Shown: positions 27,603 through 37,160 of the stretch, in pieces
How the letters are laid out: each line of letters starts with the position of its first letter
Position numbering within the stretch: the stretch's first letter is position 1
NCBI RefSeq assembly: GCF_016629565.1
Contig: NZ_AP023057.1
Location: 682,001 to 746,000 of the forward strand
Direction: 5' to 3'
Length of the DNA: 64,000 nucleotides
DNA from: Nitratiruptor sp. YY08-10
Lineage (GTDB): Bacteria; Campylobacterota; Campylobacteria; Campylobacterales; Nitratiruptoraceae
The notes under the pieces: generated by a model
Told to the model about the DNA's origin: nothing
What the model saw: only the letters and a program-made list of their open reading frames with translations
The model's database searches: none
Made by a program: the position numbers and the translations under genes

Positions 27603-28182
27603 GGCGAACCTCTTTGGTGAGTAGAAGGTTGATAATGATAATAGCCATCAAAAGATCAAAAAATATTCCAAGTTCAATCAGCATCGGCATCCCCTGAGTG
27701 GCACTCATGGCTAAAAGAAACAGTGCATTTTCGATGATTAAAAAACCGATTATCTTTGGAAAAATAGCTTTATGTTCTATCATGAGTACAAGTGCTAAAA
27801 AAAGCGAAGCGATGGAAAGAGAGATATAATTTTTGTTGTATGCATGAAAAATGGGATCGACTAGATAGAACGTAAATACCAAAATAGCTGGTATAAGCAA
27901 AATGGAGTATTGAATCTTAATCGAAGGTTGGATATTTCGCTCGGTATCAAATTTTTTAGAAAAATATTTCAAAACATAAGGGATAAAAAATCCTTTGAGA
28001 ATAATCGCAATACTACCGGATACTATCATAGCGGTGTCTGCAATGTTTGAACCGATAATGATCGCAGCAGTACCTAAAAAAATCGAATTGAGTCCATACC
28101 ATACAAAAAGTCGATACAGCCTTGTGGTCAATATCGCAGTAATGAGTGTCGAAAGAAAGAGTCCTATGAAAAAATTACCCAT
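27595..28182 (-). CDS. Ehr/hydrogenase-4-like membrane subunit E (NuoK-like)
   Basis: A 195-residue polytopic protein resembling HyfE: six or so helices, with a NuoK-like half carrying membrane-buried acidic residues (MIEHKAIFPKIIGFLIIENALF). It lies one base after the NuoH-like gene stop. It presumably couples the peripheral arm to the antiporter subunits. Confidence 0.85.
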   Translation of the reverse strand: MGNFFIGLFLSTLITAILTTRLYRLFVWYGLNSIFLGTAAIIIGSNIADTAMIVSGSIAIILKGFFIPYVLKYFSKKFDTERNIQPSIKIQYSILLIPAILVFTFYLVDPIFHAYNKNYISLSIASLFLALVLMIEHKAIFPKIIGFLIIENALFLLAMSATQGMPMLIELGIFFDLLMAIIIINLLLTKEVRHV

Positions 28183-28183
28183 T

Positions 28184-29104
28184 CTATGCTCCTAATGTGT
28201 AATAACTGATGAGAGACAAAAAAGCAAAAATAATTGCGATACCCAACAAGTTTGGTACTTTAAAAAGTCGCAGTTTAGCTGTATTGACTTCAATAAGTGC
28301 TACGGTAATACTAACAAATGCTATTTTTAGCAAAAAGAGCCCAAGTGCCAGTACAAAAGGAAGGTGCATGCCAAAGGGAAGAAAGAAACTTACAAACAGT
28401 GTTGCAAATATCATAAATTTTATGCTTGATGCACTTTCGATGAGTGCCAGATAGAATCCCGAAATATCCAGGATCATCGCTTCATGGACCATGGTCAGTT
28501 CCAGATGGGTTTCAGGGTTGTCCACAGGAATGCGGCCATTTTCTGCCAATAAAAGGATAAAAAATGCAATAGCTGCAAATGTAAAACTTGCTAAATGTTG
28601 TACAGGAAAATTGTTACTGAGATTGAGAGCCGCTTTTGCCACGCCTAGATCTTTCGCCATCAAAGAGAGGCTGAATATTACCAAAATCATAGCCGGTTCA
28701 ACTAAAGCGGAAATAAAGGCTTCTCTACTGCTGCCAATTCCTCCAAAACTGCTAGCACTATCCAAACCCAAAAGCATGAGAAAAAATGTAGATAGCGCTA
28801 TGAGCCCAGTGATAGTAAAAGCATCTACGAAACCGACATAATATGAGTTTTCAGACGGAACGGGAAGAAAAAAAAGAACGATGAGAAGCGGAGCCAATAC
28901 CATATAGGGTGCAATAGATGTTATGGAACTTGCCTCTTTGCTGATAATCACCTCTTTTGAAATAAGTTTAGAAAAGTCTTTGTAGCCTTGAAATAGAGAT
29001 ACCGGTTTTTTATATAAAAGCCACATTTTAACGGCTTTGATCAAACTCATAAAAAACGGGGCTGTTGCAATAAGTGTTGCTATAAATATGAGGTATTGGA
29101 TCAC
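28184..29104 (-). CDS. Ehr/hydrogenase-4-like membrane subunit C (NuoH-like)
   Basis: A 306-residue integral membrane protein of the NuoH/HyfC/EchB family. The signature ENGRIPVDNPETHLELTMVHE, with conserved acidic residues facing the hydrophilic arm, is intact. NuoH-type subunits anchor the peripheral arm. It overlaps the NuoL-like gene by 4 bases. Confidence 0.9.
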   Translation of the reverse strand: MIQYLIFIATLIATAPFFMSLIKAVKMWLLYKKPVSLFQGYKDFSKLISKEVIISKEASSITSIAPYMVLAPLLIVLFFLPVPSENSYYVGFVDAFTITGLIALSTFFLMLLGLDSASSFGGIGSSREAFISALVEPAMILVIFSLSLMAKDLGVAKAALNLSNNFPVQHLASFTFAAIAFFILLLAENGRIPVDNPETHLELTMVHEAMILDISGFYLALIESASSIKFMIFATLFVSFFLPFGMHLPFVLALGLFLLKIAFVSITVALIEVNTAKLRLFKVPNLLGIAIIFAFLSLISYYTLGA

Positions 29105-30981
29105 TTCTTGTCTCCTATAACCAATATTTTGATACTGACAAGTAAAATGAAAAACTCTACAAGAAATGTTGACCAGTTAAACTGATGGGCCACTATTCGA
29201 TATCCAAAAAGAACGGAAAGTACAAGATTGAAAATAATGGCTCCATACCGAACCTGTTCAAAATGTGCCAATCGATAAAGATAGTAGCTGATGATGTTAA
29301 GCACTCTTTTTGTTCCATCATACAGCGTAGTTTCAAAGAGAGGCTTAATATGTACGTCATATAGTGCAGTTTTGAATTTTGTTGTATGACCAGCGATAGT
29401 AGTTTTGTGAAAGTGAATTTGAGGTTTATAGAGCCATACAAAGAAACGACGAATAGGACCTGCAAATCCTGTAGCAGAGTATTGGGTTTTTGCTGTGGTA
29501 TTGTATCCACATGCCCATGTGTGAGAGATTCTTTTTTGAATTCCTAATTTTTTTGCACTTATAACCAAAAGGGCTGTTATTATTAAAAGCGATACAAGTA
29601 AAATGAGAGGCGATACGACTCCTCCATTATTGGCAATTGAGTGTATATTCCAAAAGTTAGGGACTATTTTTTGTGTGATGTCACTCCATCCAAAAGGAGT
29701 AAGAGAAGTATTGAACAGATGGATATAAAAGGGTGCAAAGAGCATCAAAGAAAGTGTAACGATGCCCATCAGGATCATTCCTAAACGCATAAGAGCGTTG
29801 ACTTCTTCGGCATATTTTGCATTTGTACTTCTATGAAGTCCTAAAAATGTAATTCCAAAGGCTTTGACAAAACATGCGATGGCAAGTCCGCCTGTAAGGG
29901 CTAATGCAAAAATTGTAAAAGGTATCGATATTTTGAGTGAGATATCAGAAATGTTGCTCGATCCAAGAAGCGATTGAAAGATCATCCATTCACTCAAAAA
30001 TCCATTTGTTGGAGGAAGTGCAGATATAGAGATGGCCGCAAGTAAGAAACTAAATGCAGTAATTGGCATCTTTTTGATAAGACCGCCATACTTTTCAATA
30101 TTTTTTGTACCCGTTTCATGTAAAACGGATCCGGCAGACATAAAAAGAAGCGATTTAAAACTCATATGATTGAAAATGTGATAAATGGCTGCAATAAAAG
30201 CGAATGTGGAAAGAAGTTTGAGATGTAACGTATCAAAAATCATACCCATGCCGATGCCGATGAGGATGATTCCAATATTCTCTATGGAGTGGTTTGCAAG
30301 AAGAGCTTTGATATCGTGTTCAGCCAGTGCGTAGAGTACCCCAATTACACTAGAGAGGGCGCCTAATATAAGGATAGTGACTCCCCATTCCAAACTCCAA
30401 GGATAGAGAATTTCCAGAATCATGCGTAAAAATCCGTATAAAGCGATTTTGAGCATGACACCACTCATCATCGCACTCACAGCACTTGGGGCTGCTGGAT
30501 GGGCATAAGGAAGCCATACATGCAAAGGAATAACACCGGCTTTACTCAAAAATCCAAAAATAAGCATAAAAAATAGAAGCGTCGGATAGGCAAACTGTTT
30601 GGCAATAGGGTGCAACTGATCAAAAGGCAAAGAGACGTTTCCATTACTGACGATGAGAAAGAAAAGAAGAATGAAAACAAATCCAAAATGGGTCATAAAA
30701 AAGTAAAATCTAGCCGCAGTCGTTGTCTTCTCATCCTTTGCATCCGTTAAGATCAATTGCCAGCTTGTAAGACTCATCAACTCCCAAAAAAGAAGGAATA
30801 ATAATGGCGTATTGGCAATAATCACACCGGTCATGGAAAGAATAAATGCAAAATAGTGTACAAGATAGTGTTTTTTTCGTTTAATGTGACTAAGATATCC
30901 AAAAGAGTAGAAAATATTTGGAATGATTCCCAGAATAAGGAATAATAAAAATAAAAGGGAAAGTGTATCGAAACTAAACAT
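29101..30981 (-). CDS. Ehr/hydrogenase-4-like membrane subunit B (NuoL-like)
   Basis: A 626-residue proton-translocating antiporter-like subunit, first gene of the six-gene B-C-E-F-G-I unit. It shows FWELMSLTSW with the conserved Glu, KAGVIPLHVWLPYAHPAAPS (Lys/His channel motif) and HIFNHMSFKSLLFM. The C-terminal segment includes an extra amphipathic stretch as in HyfB. No HyfA or HyfH-type ferredoxin subunit is present in the window. GGAG precedes the ATG. Confidence 0.9.
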   Translation of the reverse strand: MFSFDTLSLLFLLFLILGIIPNIFYSFGYLSHIKRKKHYLVHYFAFILSMTGVIIANTPLLFLLFWELMSLTSWQLILTDAKDEKTTTAARFYFFMTHFGFVFILLFFLIVSNGNVSLPFDQLHPIAKQFAYPTLLFFMLIFGFLSKAGVIPLHVWLPYAHPAAPSAVSAMMSGVMLKIALYGFLRMILEILYPWSLEWGVTILILGALSSVIGVLYALAEHDIKALLANHSIENIGIILIGIGMGMIFDTLHLKLLSTFAFIAAIYHIFNHMSFKSLLFMSAGSVLHETGTKNIEKYGGLIKKMPITAFSFLLAAISISALPPTNGFLSEWMIFQSLLGSSNISDISLKISIPFTIFALALTGGLAIACFVKAFGITFLGLHRSTNAKYAEEVNALMRLGMILMGIVTLSLMLFAPFYIHLFNTSLTPFGWSDITQKIVPNFWNIHSIANNGGVVSPLILLVSLLIITALLVISAKKLGIQKRISHTWACGYNTTAKTQYSATGFAGPIRRFFVWLYKPQIHFHKTTIAGHTTKFKTALYDVHIKPLFETTLYDGTKRVLNIISYYLYRLAHFEQVRYGAIIFNLVLSVLFGYRIVAHQFNWSTFLVEFFILLVSIKILVIGDKK

Positions 30982-31070
30982 CTGTTTGCTCCAAAAAAGA
31001 TATATTATTTCGAAAAGTTATTAAAAATGCGAGGAAAATATAAAAAATAAGTAAAATTTATTGACAGCGA

Positions 31071-31076
31071 ATTATA
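31071..31076 (-). promoter_or_regulatory. Candidate -10 of the Ehr operon
   Basis: On the minus strand, TATAAT within TATATATAAT, about 90 bases before the first gene of the membrane complex. It lies in a very AT-rich spacer after tonB, with T-runs instead of a -35 box. Confidence 0.35.
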
Positions 31077-31125
31077 TATAAATTAAGCTTATTAAAAAAT
31101 AAAAAAAGATGACCGTTGTATATCT

Positions 31126-31950
31126 TTAATATATGATGGAATATTTAACGTATATTCGTATGAGAGTAGTCTCTTTAGGAAGAGGATAGTCTTTATATGC
31201 TGTTTTTATTGTCTCAAGCGTATTCTTATCTAATGCCTCATATCCACTGGATTTGAGTATTTTTAGATCTGTGATATCTCCGTTAGGATGGAGATAAAAC
31301 TCTACTAAATTGGTTCCTTCTTGTCTTGTTTTGATGGCAATATAAGGGTATCCTCGCAAGTAAAGATACTTTTGTGTAATCATACCGATTTTACCGAGAT
31401 TATCTTTGATGAATTTTTTTTGATTTTTTGTAAAAGTAGAAAAGTCATCTTTATAGAGTTTTTTTATTTGGTGTGGAAGATTTGTAAATTGTGGCTTTGG
31501 CTTGTTTTTTTTGGCAAAAAATTGCATCAAAGAGGGAATTTTTGTTTGATTTGTTTCTTTTGTTCGTTTATGTGCAATTTTGGTATGATGTATTTTTTTG
31601 ATTTTTTTTGATTTTATCCTTTTTTTTATAGCCTTGTTTTTAAGAACTTTTTTTATCTTTTTTTGCTTTTTGATAGGGTTTTTAGGAGTATTGAGTTTTT
31701 TCAGTTTTTCTTGGAGTTTTTTGATTTGTGGTCTTTTTGTGATTGGTTGTATAGGAGGGTGTTTGATGCTTTTTTGCTGCATCTTATGGACTCTTTTTTG
31801 AGGTTTTATAAAACGAATATCAGAGATATTGAACCGGCTCACTTTTTTGGGAAGTGTATGCAATTTGGGCCGCAAGTCGATTTGAAAAATAAGAAAGAGT
31901 GCAATGTAAAGTAAGAGCGTAATAAAAAAGGATAATAGAACTCTATTCAT
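31126..31950 (-). CDS. tonB: TonB family energy transducer
   Basis: A 274-residue protein with one N-terminal membrane anchor (about residues 5-24), a long Lys/Pro-rich periplasmic spacer (about 30-150) and a C-terminal TonB domain (GYPYIAIKTRQEGTNLVEF..HPNGDI, SSGYEALDKNTLETIK). It would pass proton-motive force from ExbBD to outer membrane receptors. No exbBD is adjacent. The other TonB/TolA-like protein in the window (60395) belongs to the Tol system. Divergent from hemL. Confidence 0.88.
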   Translation of the reverse strand: MNRVLLSFFITLLLYIALFLIFQIDLRPKLHTLPKKVSRFNISDIRFIKPQKRVHKMQQKSIKHPPIQPITKRPQIKKLQEKLKKLNTPKNPIKKQKKIKKVLKNKAIKKRIKSKKIKKIHHTKIAHKRTKETNQTKIPSLMQFFAKKNKPKPQFTNLPHQIKKLYKDDFSTFTKNQKKFIKDNLGKIGMITQKYLYLRGYPYIAIKTRQEGTNLVEFYLHPNGDITDLKILKSSGYEALDKNTLETIKTAYKDYPLPKETTLIRIYVKYSIIY

Positions 31951-31980
31951 GTGCTTTTTTCTTTTATTTTATAAACTTTA

Positions 31981-31989
31981 GTGTAAAAT
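31981..31989 (+). promoter_or_regulatory. hemL promoter -10
   Basis: GTGTAAAAT: -10 hexamer TAAAAT preceded by TG, 21 bases before the hemL ATG and followed by AAAGGA. Divergent AT-rich -10-like sequences toward tonB lie just upstream. Confidence 0.45.
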
Positions 31990-32010
31990 CGTATCAAAAA
32001 AAGGATAACG

Positions 32011-33294
32011 ATGTTATCAAAAAGTGAAGCTGCATACAAAGAGGCTCTTCGTTACATTCCTGGTGGTGTAGATTCACCTGTTCGGGCTTTTAAAAGTGTT
32101 GGTGGGGTTCCGCCTTTTATCGAAAGAGGCGAAGGCGCTTTTTTATATGATATCGATGGAAACAGATATATCGATTATGTACAAAGCTGGGGACCGCTCA
32201 TTTTTGGTCATGCAGACAAAGAAACCCTTGAAGCGGTATGCGAACAGGCACAAAAAGGGCTCAGTTTTGGTGCGCCAACACTCATCGAAACAGAGCTAGC
32301 AAAAGAGATTGTTGAACTTTTTGACAATATCGACAAGATTCGATTTGTCAGCAGTGGTACTGAAGCGGTCATGAGTGCCATTCGACTTGCAAGAGGATTT
32401 ACGGGAAAAGATGATATTGTCAAATTTGAAGGATGCTATCACGGTCATAGTGATTCACTCTTAGTCAGTGCCGGTAGTGGTGCAGCTACTTTTGGAAATC
32501 CAAGCAGTCCAGGGGTACCAGAAGACTTTACCAAGCATACGCTTCTCGCACGCTACAACGATATCGAGAGCGTTAAACGATGTTTTGAAGCAAGTGACAA
32601 TATCGCTTGCGTGATTATTGAACCGATTGCAGGAAATATGGGCTTGGTTCCAGCTGAGGAAGAATTTTTGCAAGATTTGCGCAGACTTTGTGACGAGCAT
32701 GGCGCACTTTTGATATTTGATGAGGTAATGAGCGGATTTCGAGCAAGTCTCAAAGGGGCGCAGGGATTTACTTCTGTTGTTCCAGATATGGTAACCTTTG
32801 GAAAAGTGATTGGTGGGGGAATGCCGGTTGGTGCTTTTGGAGCGCGTGCTGAAATCATGGCACACTTAAGCCCTGAGGGTCCTGTGTATCAAGCAGGAAC
32901 TTTAAGCGGCAACCCTGTAGCTATGGCAGCGGGTCTCAGTGTTATACGAAGACTAAAAAATGATCCATCCATCTATGAAGTATTAGAGGCAAGAGCAAAA
33001 GGGCTTGTAGGTGGATTTAAAAAGATTGCCGATAGCTTTGGCGTGCCATTACAAGTGGATGTACGAGGCAGTATGTTTGGATTTTTCTTCAATGAAAAAC
33101 CGGTGAAAAACTTTGATGATGCCAAGCAAAGCGATCTTGAATTTTTTGCCAAGTTTCATCAAGAGATGATCAAACGGGGTATCTACTTTGCATGCAGCCA
33201 GTTTGAAGCTGGATTTATCTGTACGCCACTGGATGAAAAACTGATCGATGAGACACTCGAAAAGATTGAAGAAGGGCTTAAAAAGATCGTATGA
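32011..33294 (+). CDS. hemL: Glutamate-1-semialdehyde 2,1-aminomutase
   Basis: HemL makes 5-aminolevulinate from glutamate-1-semialdehyde, the second step of C5 haem synthesis. This 427-residue fold-type I PLP enzyme has [33 protein letters not shown] and the PLP lysine in [14 protein letters not shown]. It starts a plus-strand unit of three overlapping genes; the second begins with a 4-base overlap (ATGA). Confidence 0.96.
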   Translation: MLSKSEAAYKEALRYIPGGVDSPVRAFKSVGGVPPFIERGEGAFLYDIDGNRYIDYVQSWGPLIFGHADKETLEAVCEQAQKGLSFGAPTLIETELAKEIVELFDNIDKIRFVSSGTEAVMSAIRLARGFTGKDDIVKFEGCYHGHSDSLLVSAGSGAATFGNPSSPGVPEDFTKHTLLARYNDIESVKRCFEASDNIACVIIEPIAGNMGLVPAEEEFLQDLRRLCDEHGALLIFDEVMSGFRASLKGAQGFTSVVPDMVTFGKVIGGGMPVGAFGARAEIMAHLSPEGPVYQAGTLSGNPVAMAAGLSVIRRLKNDPSIYEVLEARAKGLVGGFKKIADSFGVPLQVDVRGSMFGFFFNEKPVKNFDDAKQSDLEFFAKFHQEMIKRGIYFACSQFEAGFICTPLDEKLIDETLEKIEEGLKKIV

Positions 33295-33587
33295 AACAGC
33301 CAAAATATAGAAAAATCATAGAGGGTGCTGAAGCCCTCAGTCTTGGTGTATCGATTGTGGTTGCAATATTGATAGGGGTTGGGATCGGGTATTGGCTTAA
33401 AAAGACGTTTGGTTATACCTGGCTTTTTTGGCTAGGAGTCTTTTGGGGCGTGGCTGCTGCAATTTTAAATATCTACAAAGCCTACCAAAAGCAGAAAAAA
33501 GAGTTAGATGAACTTGCCAAGGACCCACGATACAAAAACTATTACGACAAAAGCGACGATGAGGATCTTAAAGAGTTTGAACAGTGA
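33291..33587 (+). CDS. AtpZ/AtpI-like two-helix membrane protein
   Basis: A 98-residue protein with two membrane helices (about residues 15-35 and 42-60) and an acidic tail. [25 protein letters not shown] and W.G...A..N.YK are typical of the AtpZ/AtpI family (F1Fo-associated, c-ring assembly or Mg/Ca transport). It lies far from the ATP synthase genes at 53.7-59.5 kb. Family assignment is moderate. Confidence 0.75.
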   Translation: MKQPKYRKIIEGAEALSLGVSIVVAILIGVGIGYWLKKTFGYTWLFWLGVFWGVAAAILNIYKAYQKQKKELDELAKDPRYKNYYDKSDDEDLKEFEQ

Positions 33588-34081
33588 AACAGTTTTTTCG
33601 TATCGCATTTATAGTTGATCTAATAGTAATCGCAGCATCCTTTTTTATCGGTAACCGATACTTTTTGCTCAATTCCCAGCTTGCTTTCATCTCTTCTTTA
33701 CTTATAGTGCTCGGATCCTTTTATGGATATAAAAAGATGATTAAAAAAAGGATCGGTACGGTTACGAAGGATATTATCGATGATATTGAAGACAGGTTTG
33801 ATCTGTATGATGAAGAGCAAGAACCAATTGAGGATGCCAAAGCTTTGTTTGAAGAGGAAAAAGCCAAGATAAAAGGAGCGAAAAAGGGGTTTACGAATTT
33901 TTTGAAAACAGCAAACGGCTTTTTTTCTCCCTATAGACTTTTTGGATACCTTTTTATGGTGATCGCTATCTTAGTGCTGATAAAACATTCGATGTTCGAT
34001 GCATGGAGCTTTTTACTGGGACTTGGAGTGGTTCCTGTTAGCGCTTTGATTATGGCTTTAGTACCGGCAAAGAGCCGGTAG
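33584..34081 (+). CDS. Conserved inner membrane protein
   Basis: A 165-residue protein starting with GTG that overlaps the previous stop (GTGA). Two hydrophobic hairpins (about residues 5-50 and 120-160) flank a charged acidic middle region (about 65-105). It is found next to hemL in related Campylobacterota as an uncharacterised membrane protein. No catalytic motif is visible. Its final codons form a 7-bp hairpin with the following spacer. Confidence 0.7.
   Translation: MKQFFRIAFIVDLIVIAASFFIGNRYFLLNSQLAFISSLLIVLGSFYGYKKMIKKRIGTVTKDIIDDIEDRFDLYDEEQEPIEDAKALFEEEKAKIKGAKKGFTNFLKTANGFFSPYRLFGYLFMVIAILVLIKHSMFDAWSFLLGLGVVPVSALIMALVPAKSR
34062..34080. terminator. Hairpin at convergent ends (membrane gene / rpoD)
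   Basis: A perfect stem, TACCGGC-AAAGA-GCCGGTA, covers the last codons of the plus-strand gene, 3 bases before the rpoD stop from the other side. It may serve as a bidirectional terminator; no T-run. Confidence 0.35.
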
Positions 34082-34082
34082 A

Positions 34083-35909
34083 TTACTCTTCGATGTAATT
34101 TTTGATTTTTCTACCCACTTTTGGGTGTTTGAGTTTTTTTATCGCACTGCTTTCGATTTGACGTACACGCTCTCTTGTTACATTAAGCTCTTTTCCTATC
34201 TCTTCAAGCGTTCGGTCACTCTCATCTGGCATGAGTCCAAATCGCATACGCACCACCGCTTTTTCACGCTCATTGAGATTTTCTAGAATTTCTTCGATTT
34301 TACTTTTCATATCCTCTTTCATGATTACTTCCAAAGGATTTGGTGCATTTTTATCTTCGATGAAGTCACCAAATTTCCCATCCTCTTCATTCCCGATAGG
34401 AGCTTCTAGGCTGACAGGTTCTTTGGTGATTTTGATCACATTTTTAACTTTCTCAACAGGCATACCCACTTCTTCGGCAATTGTTTCTACATCTGGCTCT
34501 TTTCCCGTTTCTTGCAGATGCTTTCGAACAATTTTGTTGATCCTGTTGATGGTTTCTATCATATGAATAGGTATACGAATCGTTCGTGCTTGATCTGCTA
34601 TAGCTCGGCTAATTGCTTGTCTAATCCACCAGGTAGCATATGTGGAGAATTTATATCCTTTTTTATATTCAAATTTATCAACTGCTTTCATAAGGCCGAT
34701 ATTGCCTTCTTGGATAAGATCAAGAAAAGGGAGCCCTCTGTTGGTGTATCGTTTGGCGATAGAGACAACAAGTCTGAGGTTACTCTTGGCCATTCGTGTT
34801 TTGGCTTCTTCACTGATTTTTTTACCTCGTTTGATCTGCTCTAAAATCTCTGCTAGCTGTTCTGGATCAAGGTTAAATCCCTTTTTACTCGCCTCTTTGG
34901 CCTGAAAAAGTTTTTTAATATCCATATAAGTACTGACCATGGTCGCTTCTGGAACACGTGCAGCAATCTCCTCTTTGGAAAGGTGAGTGATTTCACTCAA
35001 GAGTTTTCTATGGTTTTCTCGAAGCTGTTCATTAAAGAGTGGAAGCTTGTATTCCAGTTTTTTAAGCTCTTTTTCAAAGCCTTCGTCGCTTTTGAGAGCA
35101 GTTTCCATGGACTTGACCAGCTCATTGATCAGTTTACTTGTAGGACCAAGTTCAAGGAGTCTTTCTTTCATCTGTTTTTTCTTGAAAGCCACTACGAGTT
35201 CATGATGAAATTTTTGCTCGGGTGTCGCATCTTCAGGAAGCTCTTTGTCTCTTGCTTTAAGCCACTCTTTTTTCGCTTTTTCTAAAGCTTTGAACAGTTC
35301 GATAATCTTTTTTTCACGTTTGGAATATTTTGCTTTCTTTTTCGCTTCTTTATCGAGGTTTTCATCCTCTTCTACATCTTCTTCATCTTCAAAACTCTTG
35401 AAAAGCTCTTTTACTCTTCTTTCTCTGTTGATAAGCGGTTCTTTATAATCAAGAATGAAATCGATCAAGTAAGGAACAGAACAGATCGCATCGAGAATGA
35501 TATTTTCACCAAGTTCAATCTTTTTGGAAAGTTCTATCTCCTCTTCTTTTGTAAGTAGTGGAATTTGACCCATCTCTCGAAGGTACATCCGTACTGGACT
35601 GTCACTTCTGCTCCATTCCAAAAGCTCTTTATCTTTCGTTAGGTCGAATTCTTCGGCAAGTTCCTCTTCGGAAAGTTTCTTGCGTTCTTCCTCTTTTTTC
35701 TCTTTCTCTTCGATATTGAGTCTCTTAGCAGCTTCACCACTGGTGATGATGTCTACGTTATATTTTTTTTGAAGTGCCAAGATTTTTTTGGCTTGGGCAA
35801 GCGTAGGTTGTCGATCAAAAAAATCAACAAGCTGTTCGTATGTTACATAGCCTTTTTCATGCTCTTTGAAAAACTCTTCAAGTTTTTTGGTTAAATCTTT
35901 TGCAGCCAT
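34083..35909 (-). CDS. rpoD: RNA polymerase primary sigma factor
   Basis: The housekeeping sigma70 of 608 residues. Region 1.1 is at the N terminus, then an acidic non-conserved insertion, region 2 ([41 protein letters not shown] with -10 recognition), region 3 ([15 protein letters not shown]) and region 4 ([20 protein letters not shown], -35 helix-turn-helix). It is transcribed from a strong promoter at 35967-35994, which lies between the gene and the prophage left end. Confidence 0.97.
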   Translation of the reverse strand: MAAKDLTKKLEEFFKEHEKGYVTYEQLVDFFDRQPTLAQAKKILALQKKYNVDIITSGEAAKRLNIEEKEKKEEERKKLSEEELAEEFDLTKDKELLEWSRSDSPVRMYLREMGQIPLLTKEEEIELSKKIELGENIILDAICSVPYLIDFILDYKEPLINRERRVKELFKSFEDEEDVEEDENLDKEAKKKAKYSKREKKIIELFKALEKAKKEWLKARDKELPEDATPEQKFHHELVVAFKKKQMKERLLELGPTSKLINELVKSMETALKSDEGFEKELKKLEYKLPLFNEQLRENHRKLLSEITHLSKEEIAARVPEATMVSTYMDIKKLFQAKEASKKGFNLDPEQLAEILEQIKRGKKISEEAKTRMAKSNLRLVVSIAKRYTNRGLPFLDLIQEGNIGLMKAVDKFEYKKGYKFSTYATWWIRQAISRAIADQARTIRIPIHMIETINRINKIVRKHLQETGKEPDVETIAEEVGMPVEKVKNVIKITKEPVSLEAPIGNEEDGKFGDFIEDKNAPNPLEVIMKEDMKSKIEEILENLNEREKAVVRMRFGLMPDESDRTLEEIGKELNVTRERVRQIESSAIKKLKHPKVGRKIKNYIEE

Positions 35910-35966
35910 TCAGTGCAGCTCCTTGATTGAAGTTTTTGGGAGGTGTTATGTAATGAGTTTGCGCCG

Positions 35967-35994
35967 ATTATATCATAAAGTTGCGATTTGTCAA
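35967..35994 (-). promoter_or_regulatory. rpoD promoter
   Basis: On the minus strand: -35 TTGACA (35994-35989), 16-base spacer ending TGA, -10 TATAAT (35972-35967), about 58 bases before the rpoD ATG. It is one of only two near-perfect -35/-10 pairs noticed in the window and lies 31 bases from attL. Confidence 0.8.
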
Positions 35995-36024
35995 GTCCTT
36001 GGTTGGGAGATGAATGGGTCGAAG

Positions 36025-36073
36025 AAATTGGTTGCGGAGGCAGGATTTGAACCTGCGACCTTCGGGTTATGAG
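36025..36073. repeat. attL: 49-bp direct repeat, displaced 3' half of tRNA-fMet
   Basis: This 49-bp sequence is identical to 46284-46332. It contains the 3' part of the initiator tRNA (anticodon CAT through T arm, acceptor strand and CCA) plus five bases beyond the CCA, but lacks the 5' half, so it is a tRNA remnant left at the host side of the insertion. Confidence 0.92.
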
Positions 36074-36123
36074 TATTATATGTTACAATTATAGAAAATC
36101 CTTATATTATATGTGGTAAAAAT

Positions 36124-36813
36124 ATGTGGAAAAAGATTCTTTTATATTTTTATATATTGTTTCCTTTCTATGTTTTTTATTCTTATTCTACTTCTAATCA
36201 TTCATTTAAATCATTTCAAAAAAAAGAATGTGAAGTCATTGATGGTTCAAAGATTTGTATTGCACATTATAATAATGAAGCATTTTATTATTTATTGGAT
36301 ACTAATCAAAATGTCAGATTTATCGCTGATAAGTTAGTACGTCCTTATTGCATTGGGAAAAATAATTATCATGATTGTCTAATAGATCGAACTTTTTATT
36401 TTTTAACTTTGCAAAAATATAAGCCTTATGATGATAAAAAAACGATGACAGAGTTATTGGTTCAAGATGGTTTAGATTGTGGAGATCGTGTTAATCTTAT
36501 GTCATCTATTTTACATTATTTAAAAATAGATGATTATTATTATATTTTACTTCCTCATCATATGGCTATATTGGTACGATATAAAGATATCCATCGGTTT
36601 AAAGATTATATTGGAGCATATATTAAGGGTAAGAAATACATCTTTATTGAGACTACGTCTAAAAAGCCAATAATTAAAAAAGATCCTTTTAGTTATCAAT
36701 ATTTATTAGGTGATGGTTTAGTAGGTTCTTTTTCTCGAAATGATGTTAAGTTCTTGTTTAATCCTGTTAGAAAAGAATATGCAGATCCGAATGAAATAAG
36801 GTGGGGATATTAA
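36124..36813 (+). CDS. Membrane-anchored transglutaminase-like cysteine protein (prophage cargo)
   Basis: A 229-residue protein with an N-terminal hydrophobic anchor or signal (about residues 5-22). The middle holds a transglutaminase/papain-like triad pattern: Cys119 in DGLDCGDRVNLMSSILHYL, His145/His146 in PHHMAILV, and Glu176 in YIFIETTSK, with spacing normal for that superfamily. It lies next to attL, the usual place for morons. It could be a protease, an amidase or a catalytically dead binding domain acting at the cell envelope. No clear ribosome binding site precedes the ATG. Function is not established. Confidence 0.7.
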   Translation: MWKKILLYFYILFPFYVFYSYSTSNHSFKSFQKKECEVIDGSKICIAHYNNEAFYYLLDTNQNVRFIADKLVRPYCIGKNNYHDCLIDRTFYFLTLQKYKPYDDKKTMTELLVQDGLDCGDRVNLMSSILHYLKIDDYYYILLPHHMAILVRYKDIHRFKDYIGAYIKGKKYIFIETTSKKPIIKKDPFSYQYLLGDGLVGSFSRNDVKFLFNPVRKEYADPNEIRWGY

Positions 36814-36815
36814 AA

Positions 36816-37157
36816 TTATGGTACAAATATATCTATCTTTTTACAAAAATTGTTTAATGCGTAAATAGTAATAAAGTATTTTTGTTTTTTATTTACTTCA
36901 GATTCTAATTTATCAGTTATATTTTTTAATGTACCTATAATTTTCCCGTTTTCCTTTCTGATTGTTACATGGCAATGCATTCCGTGACCACCTGAAATAG
37001 AAATAAATCCATTCTTTTTAGGTGTAGCGATTATTTTAATTTCTTTGTATTTGTAGATATTGTCATATGTTTTAAAAGTATTACTGAGATGTTCGGTAAT
37101 TATTTTATCTCCTGCGGTAAGTAATAGAGGAAATATTAAAAATATTATATATCTCAT
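36816..37157 (-). CDS. Small secreted protein of unknown function (prophage)
   Basis: A 113-residue protein with a signal peptide (MRYIIFLIFPLLLTAG), giving a mature product of about 97 residues with two cysteines that could form a disulfide. It is rich in beta-prone and charged residues, including ISGGHGMHCHVTI. No family is recognised. It is transcribed with the upstream HTH gene (3-base gap), opposite to the phage structural genes, so it may be expressed in the lysogen. Confidence 0.6.
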   Translation of the reverse strand: MRYIIFLIFPLLLTAGDKIITEHLSNTFKTYDNIYKYKEIKIIATPKKNGFISISGGHGMHCHVTIRKENGKIIGTLKNITDKLESEVNKKQKYFITIYALNNFCKKIDIFVP

Positions 37158-37160
37158 TTT

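Noticed and set aside
31061..31080. TTGACA followed by TATATA on the plus strand after tonB
   Set aside because: Spacing is far too short for a promoter and it would read antisense into the tonB 3' end.
35866..36072. 68-residue open frame ending in the attL repeat
   Set aside because: It covers the rpoD promoter and the antisense tRNA remnant (FEPATFGL end), with no coding signal.
36113..36337. 74-residue frame overlapping the transglutaminase-like gene
   Set aside because: Different frame within a longer gene that has catalytic motifs; low-complexity hydrophobic product.
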